DNA of 64,000 bases from Sapria himalayana (GCA_029783825.1 JAREIK010002997.1:16296-80295), one strand, 5' to 3'; shown: positions 1-13,603, counted from the first letter of the stretch. A program made the numbers and translations. Notes: a model not told the origin generated them from the letters alone.

Positions 1-226
1 TCTATATGTTTATCTAACTATCTATTTATTTATCTATCTATATATCTATATGTCTGTCTGTCTATTTATATAAAACTATCTATTTATCTATCTATATACA
101 TACATACATATACATATATATATATATATATAATATCGTTCTATCTATCTATTTATCTATCTATTTGTCTATGTATCTATCTATTTATCTATCTATCTAA
201 ATGGCTATCTATGTGTCTATCTATTA

Positions 227-229
<3 letters not shown>

Positions 230-262
<33 letters not shown>
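230..262. repeat. (TA)n tract inside the TATC array
   Basis: Uninterrupted alternating TA/AT run of about 33 bases within the tetranucleotide array. It is one of many such tracts that probably arose by C-to-A or C-to-T change of TATC units followed by slippage. Confidence 0.95.
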
Positions 263-264
<2 letters not shown>

Positions 265-3200
265 ATCTATATTTTTATTTATGTATCTGTCTATATTTAT
301 ATCTATCTATCTATCTATCTATTTGTCTATGTATCTATATATCTAACTATCTATCTATTTGTCTAACTAACTATCCATCTATCTATCCACCTAGCTGTCC
401 ATATATATGTCTAATTGTCTATCAATCTACCTATCTATCTATTTAACTATATGTCAAACTATCTATTTATTTATCTATCCGTCTTTCTATCTTTTTGTCT
501 ATATATATATCGATCTATCTATCTATGTCTAGCAATCTGCTTATATTTCTAACTATCTTTCATTCTATCTATCTCTCTATCTATCTTTCTATATTTCTAC
601 ATTTCTATCTATTTATCTATCTATCTATCTACCAATCTATGTATCTAACAATCTATTAGTATATCTATAAATCTATTTATTTTTTGATCGATCTTTCTAT
701 CTATCTCACTATCAATTTTTTTATCAAACTATCTATAAATTTGTCTATAAATTTTTCTATCAATCTATCAATCAATCTATCTATCAGTTTATATATCAAT
801 CTTTCTATCAATCCATCTATCTATCTATCGATCTATCTATGTATCATTTTGTTTATCAATATTTCTATTTATCTGTAATTCTTTCTAACTTATATTCAAT
901 CTTTCTATTTTGGTTGTCAATTTATATGTATGTATTTTAATCAATTTATCTGTCTATTGATTTGGCAGTCTTTCTATCTATGTATTTGTCTATCTATTTT
1001 TTTATATCTCTCTCTATCTATCTATCCATTTGTTTATCTATCACTATATTTGTAGGTCTATCTACCTATTTATCTATCTTTTTATCTATCTTACTATCTA
1101 TCTATCTGTATATCTATCTTTCTGACTTTCTATATGTCTATCAATTACATTATCTATCTATCTATCTATATTTTTGTCTGTCTATATTTCTGCCTATATA
1201 TCTATGTATTGATCTGTATATTTATTTATCTGATCAATATGTCTATCTATCTATTTGTATGTCTATCTATGTATATATCTTTGTATCTTTATATCTATCT
1301 ATCTATTTATGTATATATCTATCTATCTATATATCTATTTATCTATCTATCTATCTGTTTATTTATCTATCAATCTATATTTATATCAAACTATCTATTT
1401 ATCTAATAATCTATCATTTTGTTTCTCTATCTATGTATATTTTTATCTATCTTTCTCTCTATCTGTTTGTCTATCTATATGTCTATCTATATTTTTATCT
1501 AACTTTCTATTTGTATATCTATCTATCTATCTATTTCTCCATCTATATATCTGTCTATCTACCTATCTATGTGTCTGACAATCTATTCATCTATTTATCT
1601 AACTAATAATCTATCAATCTATCCATCAATCTATTGATTTTCGTATTAAATGGACTATCAATTTGTCTATAAATCTATCTATAAATATTTCTATCAATCT
1701 ATCTATAAATATTTCTATCCATCTATCTATCTATTGATATATATAACTATCAATCTATTTATCAATCTTTCTATTTATCTGTCTATCTATCTTTCTTTCT
1801 ATCTTTGTATCTATTTGTTAATTTATTTGTCTTTTTGTATATCAATCTATATGTTTGTAAATATGTTTGTCTTTTTATCATTCTATTTTTCTAACTATTT
1901 GACTATCTGTATCTATATCTTTCTATATGTCAATCTAACTATCAATTATCTCTCTATCTATCTCTCTACCTATCACTGTTTCTATATGTCTATCTACGTG
2001 TCTATCTATATATATATATATATCTATTTATCTGTCTATTTATCTATCTGTTTATATATCAATATCTTTTTCTGTCTATCTTTCTGCCTATCTATCTGTC
2101 TATCTATCTAATTGACTATCTATTTACTTATTTCTCAGCCAATTTATAAGACTATCTATCTAGCTATTTTCTATCTATCTATCTATTTTTATATCAAACT
2201 CTTTATTTATCTATCTATCTTTCATTTTGTCTATCTAACTATTTATTTTATTATCTATCTATCTTTCTATTAATTTGTTTATCTATCTATCTATCTATAT
2301 TTTTATCTATCTAACTATCTTTATATTTATCTCTCTATCTGTCTATCTATTTCTCTATCTATCTACATATATATGTTTGTGTTTATCTATTCATCTATCT
2401 ATATATCTATATAATAATATATCTATCGATCAATCTATCTATCTATATATCAATTTTTTATCAAAAATTCCATCAAATTGTCTAAAAATCTTTCTATCAA
2501 TCTGTATATCTATCTATCTATCATTCTTTTTATCAAACCATTTATATATCTGTAGATCTATGTGTCTATAAATATGTCAATCAATCTTTTTTTTATTTAT
2601 TTATCTATCTATCTATCTTTCTTTCTTTCTATATTTCTTTCTGTTTTTTAATTTACCTGTGTATTTATCTATCAAACTTAATGTTTATAAATTTGTCACT
2701 CTATCTATCTGTCTATCTGTCTGTCTATCTATCTATCAGTCTATCTTTCTAACATTGTATCGATGTACTTATCTATTTATCTTTCTATCTGTCTACCTAT
2801 ATATCGGTCTTTCAATATTTCTGCCTATATATCTATCTATGGATCTATCTTTCTATCTGTATATCTATATGGTTATCTATCTGTCTATCTATCTGTCTAT
2901 CTGTCTATCTATCTGTCAATCAATCTTTCTATCAATCTGTCTATTTTTCTATGTATATAACTAATTATCTTTTTTTGTTTCTTTCTATTTGTATGTCAAT
3001 TTATCTGTGTGGCTGTCTATCAATATGTTTGTATGTATATATGTTAGTCTTCTATCTATCTATATATCTGTCTAACTATTTGTCTATATATATATATATA
3101 TATCAGTCTATCTGTTTATCATTTTATCAATCTATCTGTCTATCTATATGTCTATAAATCTATCTATCTAAGTGTTTATCTATCTGCCAATCTATCACCC

Positions 3201-3475
3201 CATCTATCTGTTTATTATTTTTCTATCTATCTATCTTTCTTTCTATTTATCTATCTTTCTATCTTTCTTTCTGACTATATATCTTCCTATCTATCTATTT
3301 ATCTATCTGTCTATTTATGTATCTATCTATATGTCTATCTATCTATCTCTTGATCTATCTATATATTTATCTATCTAACTATATGTTTATCAATCAATGT
3401 ATCTATTTATTTGTCTATCTATTTGTCTGTCTATCTATCTATCTATTTGTTTATCTATTTGTGTTTCTATTTATA

Positions 3476-3496
3476 TGTGTGTGTGTGTGTGTGTGT
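3476..3496. repeat. (TG)n tract inside the TATC array
   Basis: About ten TG dinucleotides flanked by degenerate TATC units. The same motif appears as (CA)n on the + strand in the opposite-polarity blocks (for example 16378-16398, 36064-36088, 39821-39847). Confidence 0.95.
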
Positions 3497-4230
3497 ATCT
3501 GTTCGTCTATCTATCTACATATCTATCTATTTATATATATATATCTATCTATGTTTTATTTATTTATTTGTCTATCAATATATCTATCTATCTGTCAATC
3601 TATCAATCTAGCTATCTATATATCTGCCTATGTACCTAGTTATTTATGTCTATAATTATCTATCAAACTATCTATCTATCTATTTATCTATCTTTCTATC
3701 CATCTATTTGTTTATCTATTTATCAATCTATCTATCGAATAATTTTTCAATTTATCCATCTTACTATCTATCTATATATCCATCTATCTAGATATTTGTC
3801 TATCTATCTATATGCATTTCTTTATATCTATATTTTTATTTATCTTTGTGTCTATCTATTTCTTTATCTATTTGTATATCTATATATCTATCTATTTCTT
3901 TTCTATCTATCTACTTATGTATCTAATTGTTTATTTAACTATCCATCTTTATATCAATTTATAAATCTATTTTATTTACCAAAACGTCTATCCATCTATC
4001 TATCATTCTATCATTCAATCTATCTATCAAACTATATATCAATCTATTTATCCATCTGTCTATCTATCTATATATCTGTCCATCTGTCTATCTTTCTATG
4101 TTTCTTCTTATATATCTATCTATGTATGTATCTATATAACTATCTCTCTATCTATCTATTTATATTTCTCTCTATCTATCTGTTGATCTTTCTGTCCATC
4201 CATCTATCGATCTATATTTCTATCTGTCTG

Positions 4231-4272
<42 letters not shown>

Positions 4273-6764
4273 GATCTATATTTATATTTAACTATCTAAC
4301 TATCATTTTATTTATTTATCTAACTATTTGTCTTTCTAAATTTCTATCTATCTGGTTGTCTATTTATCTATTTGTCTATCTATCTATCTATATATCTATT
4401 TATTTTTTTATCAATCTATCAATCTATCTATCTATATATCTATGCATCTATCTATATATCTATTTGTTTGTTTATCTATCTGTCTTTCTGTCTATCTCTC
4501 TATCTATCTATTTGTTTATCTGTTTGTCTATCTATCTATCTATCAGTCTATTTTATATGTCCATCAATCTGTCTTTGTATATTTCTATTTATCTATCTAT
4601 CATTCTGACTATCTATCACACTAACTATCTATCTATCTATTATCTATCTATTTATCTATATATAAGTCTATTTTTCTATCTATATATCTATCTATCTTTC
4701 TATCAATCTATCTATTTATCGATCTGTCTATCTATCTAGCTATATGTCTCACTTTCAATCTATATGTTTGTATTTTTGTCTATCTATCTATCTATTTATT
4801 TATCTATTTGTTTGTATATCGATCAGTTTATCTATCTGTCTGTCTGTCTAGATATATATATATATATATATATATATCTGTCTATCTATCTGCCTATCAT
4901 TCTTTCTATCTATATATTTGTCTGCCTATTTATTTATATATTTATTTGTCTATCTATATGTCTATTTATTTGTATATCTATCTATCAATCTTTCTATCAA
5001 ACTGCCCATCGATCTAGCTACCTTTCTATTTATTTATTTATATATATGCCTTTGTATCTATTTATCTATCTTTATATCTATCTCTCTATCCTTATATTAA
5101 TCAATCTATCTATCTATTAATCACTATGTCTAGCAATCTTTCTATCAATCTATCTTTCAATCTATCTATAAACTTATCGATCCATCTATCTATCTATCAA
5201 TGTCTCTGCCTAATTATCTATCTTTCTATATATCTATCTAACTATCTGTATATCTATCTCATAATTTATCTCTCTATCTATTTATACATTTATCTTTCGA
5301 TCTATATTTCAATCTATCTATTATCTATCTTTCTATTTATATATATATTTATCTATCTATCTATTTGTCTATCTGTATTTATATATATATATATATATCT
5401 GTCTGTTTGTCTATTTATCTATCTATCTATCTATTTTTTTCGTCAAAAATATAAATTTATATTTCTATCAATCTATTGGACTAAATATTTGTCTATCTAT
5501 CGATCTATCTATCTTTCTATATTTCTATCTTTCTATCTGTATATCTATCTGTCTGTATATTTATCTATCTATGTATCTATCTACTATTTGTTTATCTATC
5601 TATCTAACTATCTATCTATCTATCTCTCAATATTTATATCAATCAATCTATCTATCTATTTATAAATCTGTCTAACAATCTGTCTATTAATTTATATATC
5701 AATATTTCTATCAATCTATCTATCCATTAATCTATCTATCTATCTATTGTCTATCAATCAAACTTTTAATCTATCTATCTATTTGTCTATCTATCTATAT
5801 ATTTTTTTTCTAACGATATATCTTTTTATCTATCAATACATCTATCTTTTTGTCAATTAATCTATCTATCTGTCTGTCTGTCTATTTGGCAGAATTTTTA
5901 TATGTCTATCTATCTCTCTATCAGTCTATATATATATATCTATCTATCTAACTATTAACTATCTATCTATTTATCTATCCATCTATCTATCTATATAATA
6001 ATCTATTGATCTATCTATCTATCTATCTATATATCTATTTGTATGTCTGTTTGTCTTTTATTCTATCTATCTATATTTCTATCAATATCTCTATCAATCA
6101 ATCTATCAATCTATATATCAATATTTCTATGAATCAATCTATTTATATGTCTATCTATATATCTATGAATATTTCTATCTATCTATCTATCTATATAACT
6201 TTTTTTTATGTTTATCTGTATATCATTCTTTCGATCATTTTACTTGTCTATCTATATGTCTATATACCTTTCTATCTGAGTGTTTGTATGTCTATCTATC
6301 TATCAATTTATTTATCTATCTATCTAGCTGTCTGTCTATATATCTATCTATCCCTCTATCTATCTATCTATCTATCTATTGATCTATGTGTCTATCTATC
6401 TATCTAACTGTCTATCTATTTTTATATCTAACTATTTCTCTATCTTTTTGACTTTCTATGTGTCTATCAAACTGTGTATCTATCTTTCTATCTTTTTATC
6501 TTTCGATCTATCTTTTTATCTAACTATCTATCTTTTATTTATATTTATCTATTGATCTATCTATCTCGGTATTTGTCTATCTATCTATTTGTCTAGTTGT
6601 CTATATATCTATCTTTCTATCTATCTTTTTATCTATATATATATATATATATCTATCTATCTATCAATTTACCTATCTCTCTATTTCTCTATCTATATAT
6701 TTTTCTATTTGTCTATCTATCTATCTATCTATCTGTGTATATTTATATATATCTTTCTATCTAT

Positions 6765-6767
<3 letters not shown>

Positions 6768-6804
<37 letters not shown>
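6768..6804. repeat. (TA)n tract inside the TATC array
   Basis: About 37 bases of uninterrupted alternating TA. Confidence 0.95.
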
Positions 6805-6808
<4 letters not shown>

Positions 6809-8439
6809 TTAACTATCTCTCTATTTCTCTATCTATCTATTTTTCTATTTTTCTATCTATTTATCTGTCTATATTTTTATCTATCTATCTATTTATTTGT
6901 TTATCTATTTGTCAATCTATCTATCTATATTTCTGTCTATCTATATATCTACCTGTCTATCTATCTATTTGTGCATCTATCTATCAATCTATTTGTTTGT
7001 GTATCTATATGTCTACCTATTTATCTATCTATCTTTTTTTTCTATCTATCTGTCTATCTATATCTATCTATTTGTCTATCAATATGTCATATATATGTTT
7101 ATCTATTTATCTATTTATATATCTATCTATATGTCTATCTATCTATATGACTATCTATCAATCTAAATATGTATAATCTGTACATCTATCTATCAATCTA
7201 TCTATTTATCTTTCTTTCTATCTATCTATCCATCTATCTTTCTAATTCTTTATCTATCAGCCTGTCTATCTATATGTCTAATTATCTATCTATCTATCTG
7301 ACTATCTATCTGACTATCTATATGTAGATCTAAATGAATATCTATCTATATATCTATCTATCTATATGTATATCAATCTATCAATCTATCTATCTATACA
7401 TTTATCTAATAATTTGTCAATCTATCTATCGATCTCTCTTTCTATTTATCTATCAATCTATCTATCTTTCTTTCTATCATTTTATTTGTCTATCAAATTA
7501 TCTTTGTATTTATATATCAATCTGTATGTCTATCTATCTATTATTTTTTCTATCTATATATTTGTTTGTCTATATGGTCTTCTTTCTAGCTATCAACTAT
7601 TTATCTACTTATTAGTCGGTCTGTCTATATGTCTATCTATTTATTTATATATCTATCTGTGAGTCTATCTATTTGTCTATATATCTATCTATATATCTAT
7701 CTCACTATCTGTCTATCTGTCTATCTATCTATCTATCTAATTGTCTATATATATATATGTCTATCGATATGTTTATCTTTCTAATTATATATCTCTCTAT
7801 CTATTACTCTATCTATCTGTCTATTAACTATCTATCTATCTCTCTGTCTGTCTATATATCTATCTGTCTATCTTTTTCTCTATCTATCTATTTATCTCAT
7901 TATTTAACTATATGTTTATCTATCAATGTGTCTATTTATCTATCTGTCTATCATTCAATCTATCTATCTATCTATATGTTTTTCAATCTTTCTTTCTATA
8001 TATCTTTCTATCTACATATCTATTTATCTATATATCTTTCTTTCTTTCTTTCAATCTATCTATCTATTTATCTATATGTCTATGTATGAATTTATTTATT
8101 TGTCTATCTATCTATCTATCTACCTATCTATCATTCTATCTAGCAATCAACCTATCTATTTGTTATATCTATCAATCAATCTTTCTAACTATATGTCTAT
8201 CTATCTTTTTATATATCTGTCTATCTATCTATTTATCTCACTATCTATCTATAGATCTATTTGTCTATCTATCTGTCTATCTATCTTTGTATCTGTCTAT
8301 CTATTTGTCTATCTATCAATCTACGTATCTATCTTACTGGCTATCTATCTATCTATATTTCTTTCTATCTTTTTGTCTATCTATATTTCTATCTATATGT
8401 CTATCTATTTGTCTTTGTATCTATTTATATATCTATCTA

Positions 8440-8870
8440 TGTGATACCCCATTTCGTAGGGGGTCTCATTCATTCCATCACACAATACAATGTGCAATAA
8501 AATAAAATTTTCTCAAATGTATCATACATTTTTTTTCCATTTTATTTACTTAGCGAAATAAAAAAACACAACTTATTATTTAAGCCAGAACCTACATTCC
8601 TTCACATGTGTGATCCCGTATGTGGATATGTGATATGCCTTGGACCTGTACCTGAAAAGCGGTCTCGCAACGGAGTAAATAAAGCTTAGTAGAGCTAAAC
8701 TTCTAAAGAGCTACTCTCTACATAAGTGCATGTAAAACGTCATGCATATATATTGACACCCATTCAAGTACAATGTTTATATAATGCAATTATGGATGAA
8801 ATGTTTATATACACATATTCCAGAGTCCCATCGACTCCCTCACACATGCCAAAGCCAAGTGTGACATATT
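8440..8870 (+). mobile_element. Fragment of a Ty3/gypsy-like LTR (Tekay/Del-like by appearance)
   Basis: The tetranucleotide array stops at TGTGATACCCC, the usual type of 5' start of plant Tekay/Del chromovirus LTRs, followed by a CGTAGGGGGTCTC stretch. Further in, a segment reading AACGGAGTAAATAAAGC then AGTAGAGCTAAAC and GAGCTACTCTC resembles the inner part of the same LTR class. No 3' LTR end, primer-binding site or coding region follows; the sequence runs into a (TA)n tract. I infer a truncated LTR. The family assignment is from memory of typical motifs and is moderate at best. Confidence 0.5.
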
Positions 8871-8878
8871 ATATATAT

Positions 8879-8880
<2 letters not shown>

Positions 8881-8938
<58 letters not shown>
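8881..8938. repeat. (TA)n tract
   Basis: 58 bases of uninterrupted alternating AT between the LTR fragment and the CACTA-like terminus. It may be a slippage-expanded junction. Confidence 0.97.
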
Positions 8939-8940
<2 letters not shown>

Positions 8941-8947
8941 ATAGAAA

Positions 8948-9790
8948 CACTACCTAAATTTCCGACCATTAATTATGAGAATTTAACGACCATTAACTAC
9001 CAAAAAAGGGTATCAAAAAAATTGTTCCGACCTAATTTCCGACAAAAGACCGACCATAATTACCGACCAAATGTTTTTTTGTCAGAAATCGATCTATAGA
9101 GTGGTTATCCAATATATTACCGACCATTTAACGACTAAAAATTTATTACCATTAAAATTAGTCGATACAGTAGTTTTTCAAATTATTTATAACTTCGTAC
9201 TTACCGATGATTTCCTAACCATATATATCGGTCGATAATTACTGACCAATTCGTGACCAATTTAGAGATCTAAAGTGGGGCATCAGGAAAAAAATATTTC
9301 CAACCAAATTTCTGACCAACTATTGTCCATATATTACCGTCCATATATTATCGACCAAATATATTTGGTTGGAATTATGGTTTGTAAATAATGAGGAAAT
9401 TAGTGAAAAACATTGCCGAAAGATTACCTACCATTTAACAACTAAAAATATATAAGAATAAAAAATGATCGGTAAAATGGTTATACAATATATTTATAAC
9501 GTCGTAATTACAAACCAAACTTTCAACCAAATATTTAGGTCGGTAATTACTGACTATTTCACGACCAAATACCAATCATACCTATTAACCTATTGTTTTT
9601 GGTTGGAAATTAGTCTATAAATTAGGATGGAATTAGCGAATAGAAATTACCGACAAATTACCGATCATTTAACGACCAAAAATATATTACCATTAAAATT
9701 GGTAAGTAAAGTGGAATTCATAATACTTATAACATTGTTCTTAATAATCTTTTGCCGACCATAATTTTGGTCGGTAATTCATAGTTTTAA
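8948..9790 (+). mobile_element. CACTA-like terminus with CCGACC subterminal repeats
   Basis: The segment begins with CACTAC at 8948, and within 15 bases starts a dense series of TTCCGACC, ACCGACCA and ATTTAACGACC motifs, with inverted copies such as TTGGTCGGTAAT (9360-9370 area, 9538, 9770). Three larger imperfect copies of a block starting near ACC(G/A)NCATTTAACGAC begin at about 9119, 9425 and 9652. Short subterminal repeats in both orientations next to a CACTA end are typical of En/Spm (CACTA) transposons, where they bind the element's own protein. No matching 3' end of this family was found in the window, so this looks like one end of a broken or nested element. Confidence 0.55.
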
Positions 9791-11172
9791 TTTTTTGATT
9801 TAAAATTCATTTGTTAAGTCATTAACACCTACATTCATTCGAAACTCCGTCATTTTTTAGAGCAGAGGCAACTACATGCATAAATTCAATAAAATTTGTG
9901 TTTCTTATTCTAAATATAGGTAAGTTTTTTATTATTCTTCTCCTTCAAAATACTTATACATATTTCCGTCTCACTAAATTTTATATAGACAATTGGATTT
10001 TCATTTTTTCAGTATAATCAGATATTAGTTTTTTTAATTTCTCCTCCAAATTTCTTCATTTTGCTTCAATTTTATTTAACCTAACATGATTTTAACTCGA
10101 CACAATTAATTAAATTATAATTTTTCAGTTTAATCTTTGTTCTTTTACTATTTATATTTTTAGGATTTTATTGATTTTGATTTCAATTACAGAATGTTTG
10201 CATCCGAATATACTTAATATTAATGGTTTATATTTATAAAATCATATGACATTATGTATAAATGTATGTACTTTCATATATATAATGCTTAATGTTAAAT
10301 TAACTTTTATATAATGTTAATCTTAAATGTCTATACTTTATTATATAAATACAAAATAAATATATAATGATTGATTTATCTGCTTCTATAACTTAAGAAA
10401 AATTAATATTAATGTTACTGGGTTAGATTTTGTTGTATCCGAATAAATTATAAACATATAATAGTATTAATAAACTTTTATACATTTATATAATCGTATG
10501 ACATTATGTATAAATGTCTATACTTTAACATATATAAATGTATAACATTATAAATACACATTGATGTGTTTATATGAACATATAATGTAATATATAAATA
10601 TTTATACATATGTATTAATGTTTATAAATATCTATACAACATTTACATAAAAATATCCATTTATATAATTTTTTATATAACAATTATGTAACATTAAATG
10701 ATTATACAATTTTGTAAATATATATGTTACATATTATTTTTTATATAAATATAGAATACTTATAATGTTTATATAAATGTGATATATAAACTATATATTA
10801 TTTATAAAAGTGTTACAAATAAATATAATAATATTTAAGTAACATATATAAAAATACTTTATTCACAAATATTATATAGATACACGTGTTTAATTATATA
10901 ATCATATGTCATTTTATATAAAAGTATTTATAACTATATTTATAAAAAAGTAAACTATTTTTATAACTATATTTATAACTTTACATATCTAATTTTTAAC
11001 TATATAATAATGTATAACTATATGTATAATTCTATATAACTATATTTCTAAAAAATATATACTATATGTATACTAATATATAACTATATATAATTATATT
11101 TTACTAAATGTATAATTATATAAATTTTATATATAAATATATCTTTAACTACATACATATTTATAACTATAT
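9791..11172. other. Very AT-rich non-coding stretch
   Basis: Extremely AT-rich sequence full of TATATAA and TATAACTATATG-like words, with no open frame of note and no recognisable motif beyond local degenerate repetition. It is probably the interior of a decayed transposon or the less ordered part of the 552-bp tandem repeat that follows. Confidence 0.7.
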
Positions 11173-12345
11173 GTGTATAACTATATATAAATATTTGTAT
11201 AACTATGTATCACTCTATATAATTAAATATAACTATATTTGTAACTATATATACATATATATATTCATATAATTAAATCAAAATATTTGTTTATAACGTT
11301 GTATATATTTATGTATAACTACTTATAACTACTTGTATGAATATATCTATATATAACTATAAGTTTAATTATATATAACTATTTATAACTATATATATTT
11401 TATGTAAAATAATATATAGCTATAAATAATTGTATCTTACTATATGTATATCTTTAAAAGTTTTATGCATAATTATATTTAAATATTAAATTTACAGCAT
11501 ATATTTAATATATATTTGTATATAGTTGTATATAATAAAGTATTTTACTATATGTATACCTATACATTATTACTAAATTTATAAATATATAAAATAAATT
11601 GAACAAATATATAAACCTACGTGTATAAATATATGTTTAACTATATGTGTAACTATATGTATAATCACATGTAACAATATTTATAATTAGATGTATAACA
11701 ACATACAACATTATGTTAAACTATGTGTATAACTATATATAAATATTTGTATAACTAAATAAATATCTATATAATTGAATATAACTATATTAGTAACTAT
11801 ATATACGTATATGTATTCATATAATTAAATCAAAATATTTGTTTATAACATTGCATATCTTTATGTATAACTACTTATAACTACTTGTATGAATATGTCT
11901 GTATGCGGCTATATGTTTAATTATATATAACTATGTATAACTATATATATTATATGTAAATAATATATAGCTATAAATAATTGTATCTTACTATATGTAT
12001 AACTTTAAAAGTTTTATGCATAAATATTTATTTAAAAATTAAATTTACAACTTATATTTAATATACATTTGTATATAGTAGTATATAAAAAAGTATTTTA
12101 CTATATCTATACCTATACATTACTATATGTATAAATATATAAAATTAAATAAACAAATATATAAACCTACATTTATAAATATACAATTAACTATATGTGT
12201 AACTATATGTATAACCACATGTAACTATATTTATTATTACATGTATAACAACAAACAATATTTTTTTAAACTATATGTGTATAACTATATATAAATATTT
12301 GTATATCTAAATAAATGTCTATATAAGTATATATAACTATAATTA
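11173..12345. repeat. AT-rich tandem repeat, 552-bp unit, just over two copies
   Basis: The anchor GTGTATAACTATATATAAAT occurs at 11173, 11725 and 12277, exactly 552 bases apart each time. Many secondary landmarks keep the same spacing: TTCATATAATTAAATC, AAAAGTTTTATGCATAA, AACTACTTGTATGAATAT. Copies are roughly 85-90 percent alike by eye, with small indels. The third copy is partial and ends where the exon-like remnant begins. This is a young duplication compared with the GATA array. Confidence 0.9.
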
Positions 12346-12382
12346 GAGACAATCACATTTGTTAAATAATTATTTTAAATAA

Positions 12383-13007
12383 ATGTCTATAACAAGTGAT
12401 GAAGAATTGCTTAAAAATGATGTTACTATATCTGAAGAAAAAGACGAACCAGATTTGGATGATTCTAATGAGAATGAGTAGACAGTTAGTTTTATGTTAT
12501 TTTAATCATTAATCATTTTTGTTTATTTTCATTGCCTTATGTATTTTTAACAGATATGGAAATGGGACGAGCTAAGGGTAGCATGTTGCAAGGTTGTACC
12601 AATTATGGTATAGGTAGTCCGGCCTCAAGTATGCCTGAAACTCGTAGAGGGTCATGGGTGGATGAGATGCCATAGCATACATAGAAAGTTGCGAAAGTAC
12701 CGTAGTAGCAACATCAGCTGACTGATCCACATAATGATCTTGAGATTTTGATGAAAGATCAAGAGATGTGGGAGGAAGAGGTGGAAGAGGATGGATATGT
12801 TGGAGAGTCTTCCTCAGAGCACTTTACAGACGAGACTCTCTCTATTGCTCAGTTTAATCCTATAATTGATAATCCGTAAGATATAAAACTTAACAAATGA
12901 TTTATTATTTTTTATCTTACTTGCTAATAAATTTGGGTTACATGAAAAAGTTAGACCCATCTACTTCAATTTCTAGGGTTGAGGACAATTTTCAAGAGGT
13001 CCTTTAA
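12383..13007 (+). pseudogene. Exon remnants of a probable CACTA transposon gene (TNPA/ORF1-like position), with four in-frame TAG
   Basis: Function is not proven; I read it as the 3' part of a transposon-encoded gene. Exon-like piece 1 (from ATG at 12383 to about 12478) encodes an acidic peptide starting MSITSDEELLKNDVTISEE. Piece 2 (12554-12875) follows an AACAG acceptor and ends at a good donor, CC|GTAAGA; it encodes a basic start (MGRAKGS), PASSMPETRRGSWVDEMP, and later an acidic stretch (EEEVEEDGYVGESSSE). Piece 3 (12977-13007) follows a TTTCTAG acceptor, restores frame after CC and ends with TAA at 13005. In piece 2 the frame is broken by TAG at 12673, 12682, 12703 and 12706, all in a Gln-rich context where CAG is the likely ancestor. 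The join from piece 1 to piece 2 does not keep frame with the splice sites I can see. The position, about 270 bp before a CACTA-like 3' terminus, fits the last gene of such an element. Confidence 0.5.
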
Positions 13008-13276
13008 ACCTAATGGACATAATTAGATGATTCCCTAGCTAAATGTTGGACTAAATTAGCTAGGGAATTTTCCCTAGCTAATTTATCTAGGGAAATATTA
13101 AAATTAGCTACGGATTATCCGTCGCTAAATTTATTTAGCTAGGGATTATATCCGTCGCTAAAATTTATAGTCTAGCATTTAGCTAGGGAATCATCAGTCG
13201 TTATTTTAATTTACAAACAGAATATCTCATTTATCTTCTAATTTAGGTAGGGAATTTGTCTTTTTAGAAAGAGATT
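13008..13276 (+). mobile_element. CACTA-like 3' terminal region with TAGCTAGGGA motifs
   Basis: Contains many direct and inverted copies of TAGCTAGGGAATT/AATTCCCTAGCTA and the related TCCGTCGCTAAA, the type of subterminal repeat seen in plant CACTA elements. It ends in a T-run (GATTTTTTTGTCGCTAATA) that abuts the GATA array. The reverse complement of the last bases starts TATTAGCGACAAAAAAAT, which could be a CACTA terminus altered by two C-to-T changes. The same motif family reappears at 51349 facing the other way. The exact terminus is uncertain because GATA units start immediately. Confidence 0.55.
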
Positions 13277-13551
13277 TTTTTGTCGCTAATAGATAGATAG
13301 AAGGATATACACACACACACATAATTAGATAAAGAGAGATATATATAAATTGAGAGACAAATAGACAAATTGATAGACATATAGATAGACAAACAGATAG
13401 ATAGATAGATAGAAAGGTATACAGAAAGATAGGGATACATAGACACATATAAAGATAGATTGATAGACAAATAGACAAATATACAGATAGTTAGATAAAT
13501 AGATAGATAGATAAATATAATATAGATAAAAGATAGATAGATAGTCAAATA

Positions 13552-13556
<5 letters not shown>

Positions 13557-13599
<43 letters not shown>
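13557..13599. repeat. (TA)n tract in GATA array
   Basis: 43 bases of alternating AT near the left end of the middle block. Confidence 0.95.

Positions 13600-13603
<4 letters not shown>

Larger units (their letters stand above)
1..8439 (+). repeat. Degenerate (TATC)n satellite array, left block
   Basis: Almost every base belongs to a TCTA/TATC tetranucleotide repeat. Frequent variants are TCTG, TTTA, TATA, TCTT and TCAA. Pure runs are short, about ten units at best (for example 4229-4267), so the array is old and diverged. The 4-base phase is largely kept, which suggests that substitutions outnumber indels. G is rare and occurs mainly in GTC/CTG variants. The block enters from outside the window and ends abruptly at a retrotransposon LTR-like sequence. 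Because 4 and 3 are coprime, the + strand reads as Leu-Ser-Ile-Tyr in all three frames without stops; this gives many spurious ORFs and no gene was found. Confidence 0.98.

Noticed and set aside
3646..4299. Long open frame (217 codons) rich in Ile, Tyr, Leu, Ser
   Set aside because: It is a direct translation of the TATC repeat and similar frames exist in other phases; there is no domain, no composition typical of a protein family and no promoter.
8726..8944. 72-codon open frame ending in an Ile-Tyr run
   Set aside because: Half of it is the translation of the (TA)n tract and the rest is LTR-like sequence.
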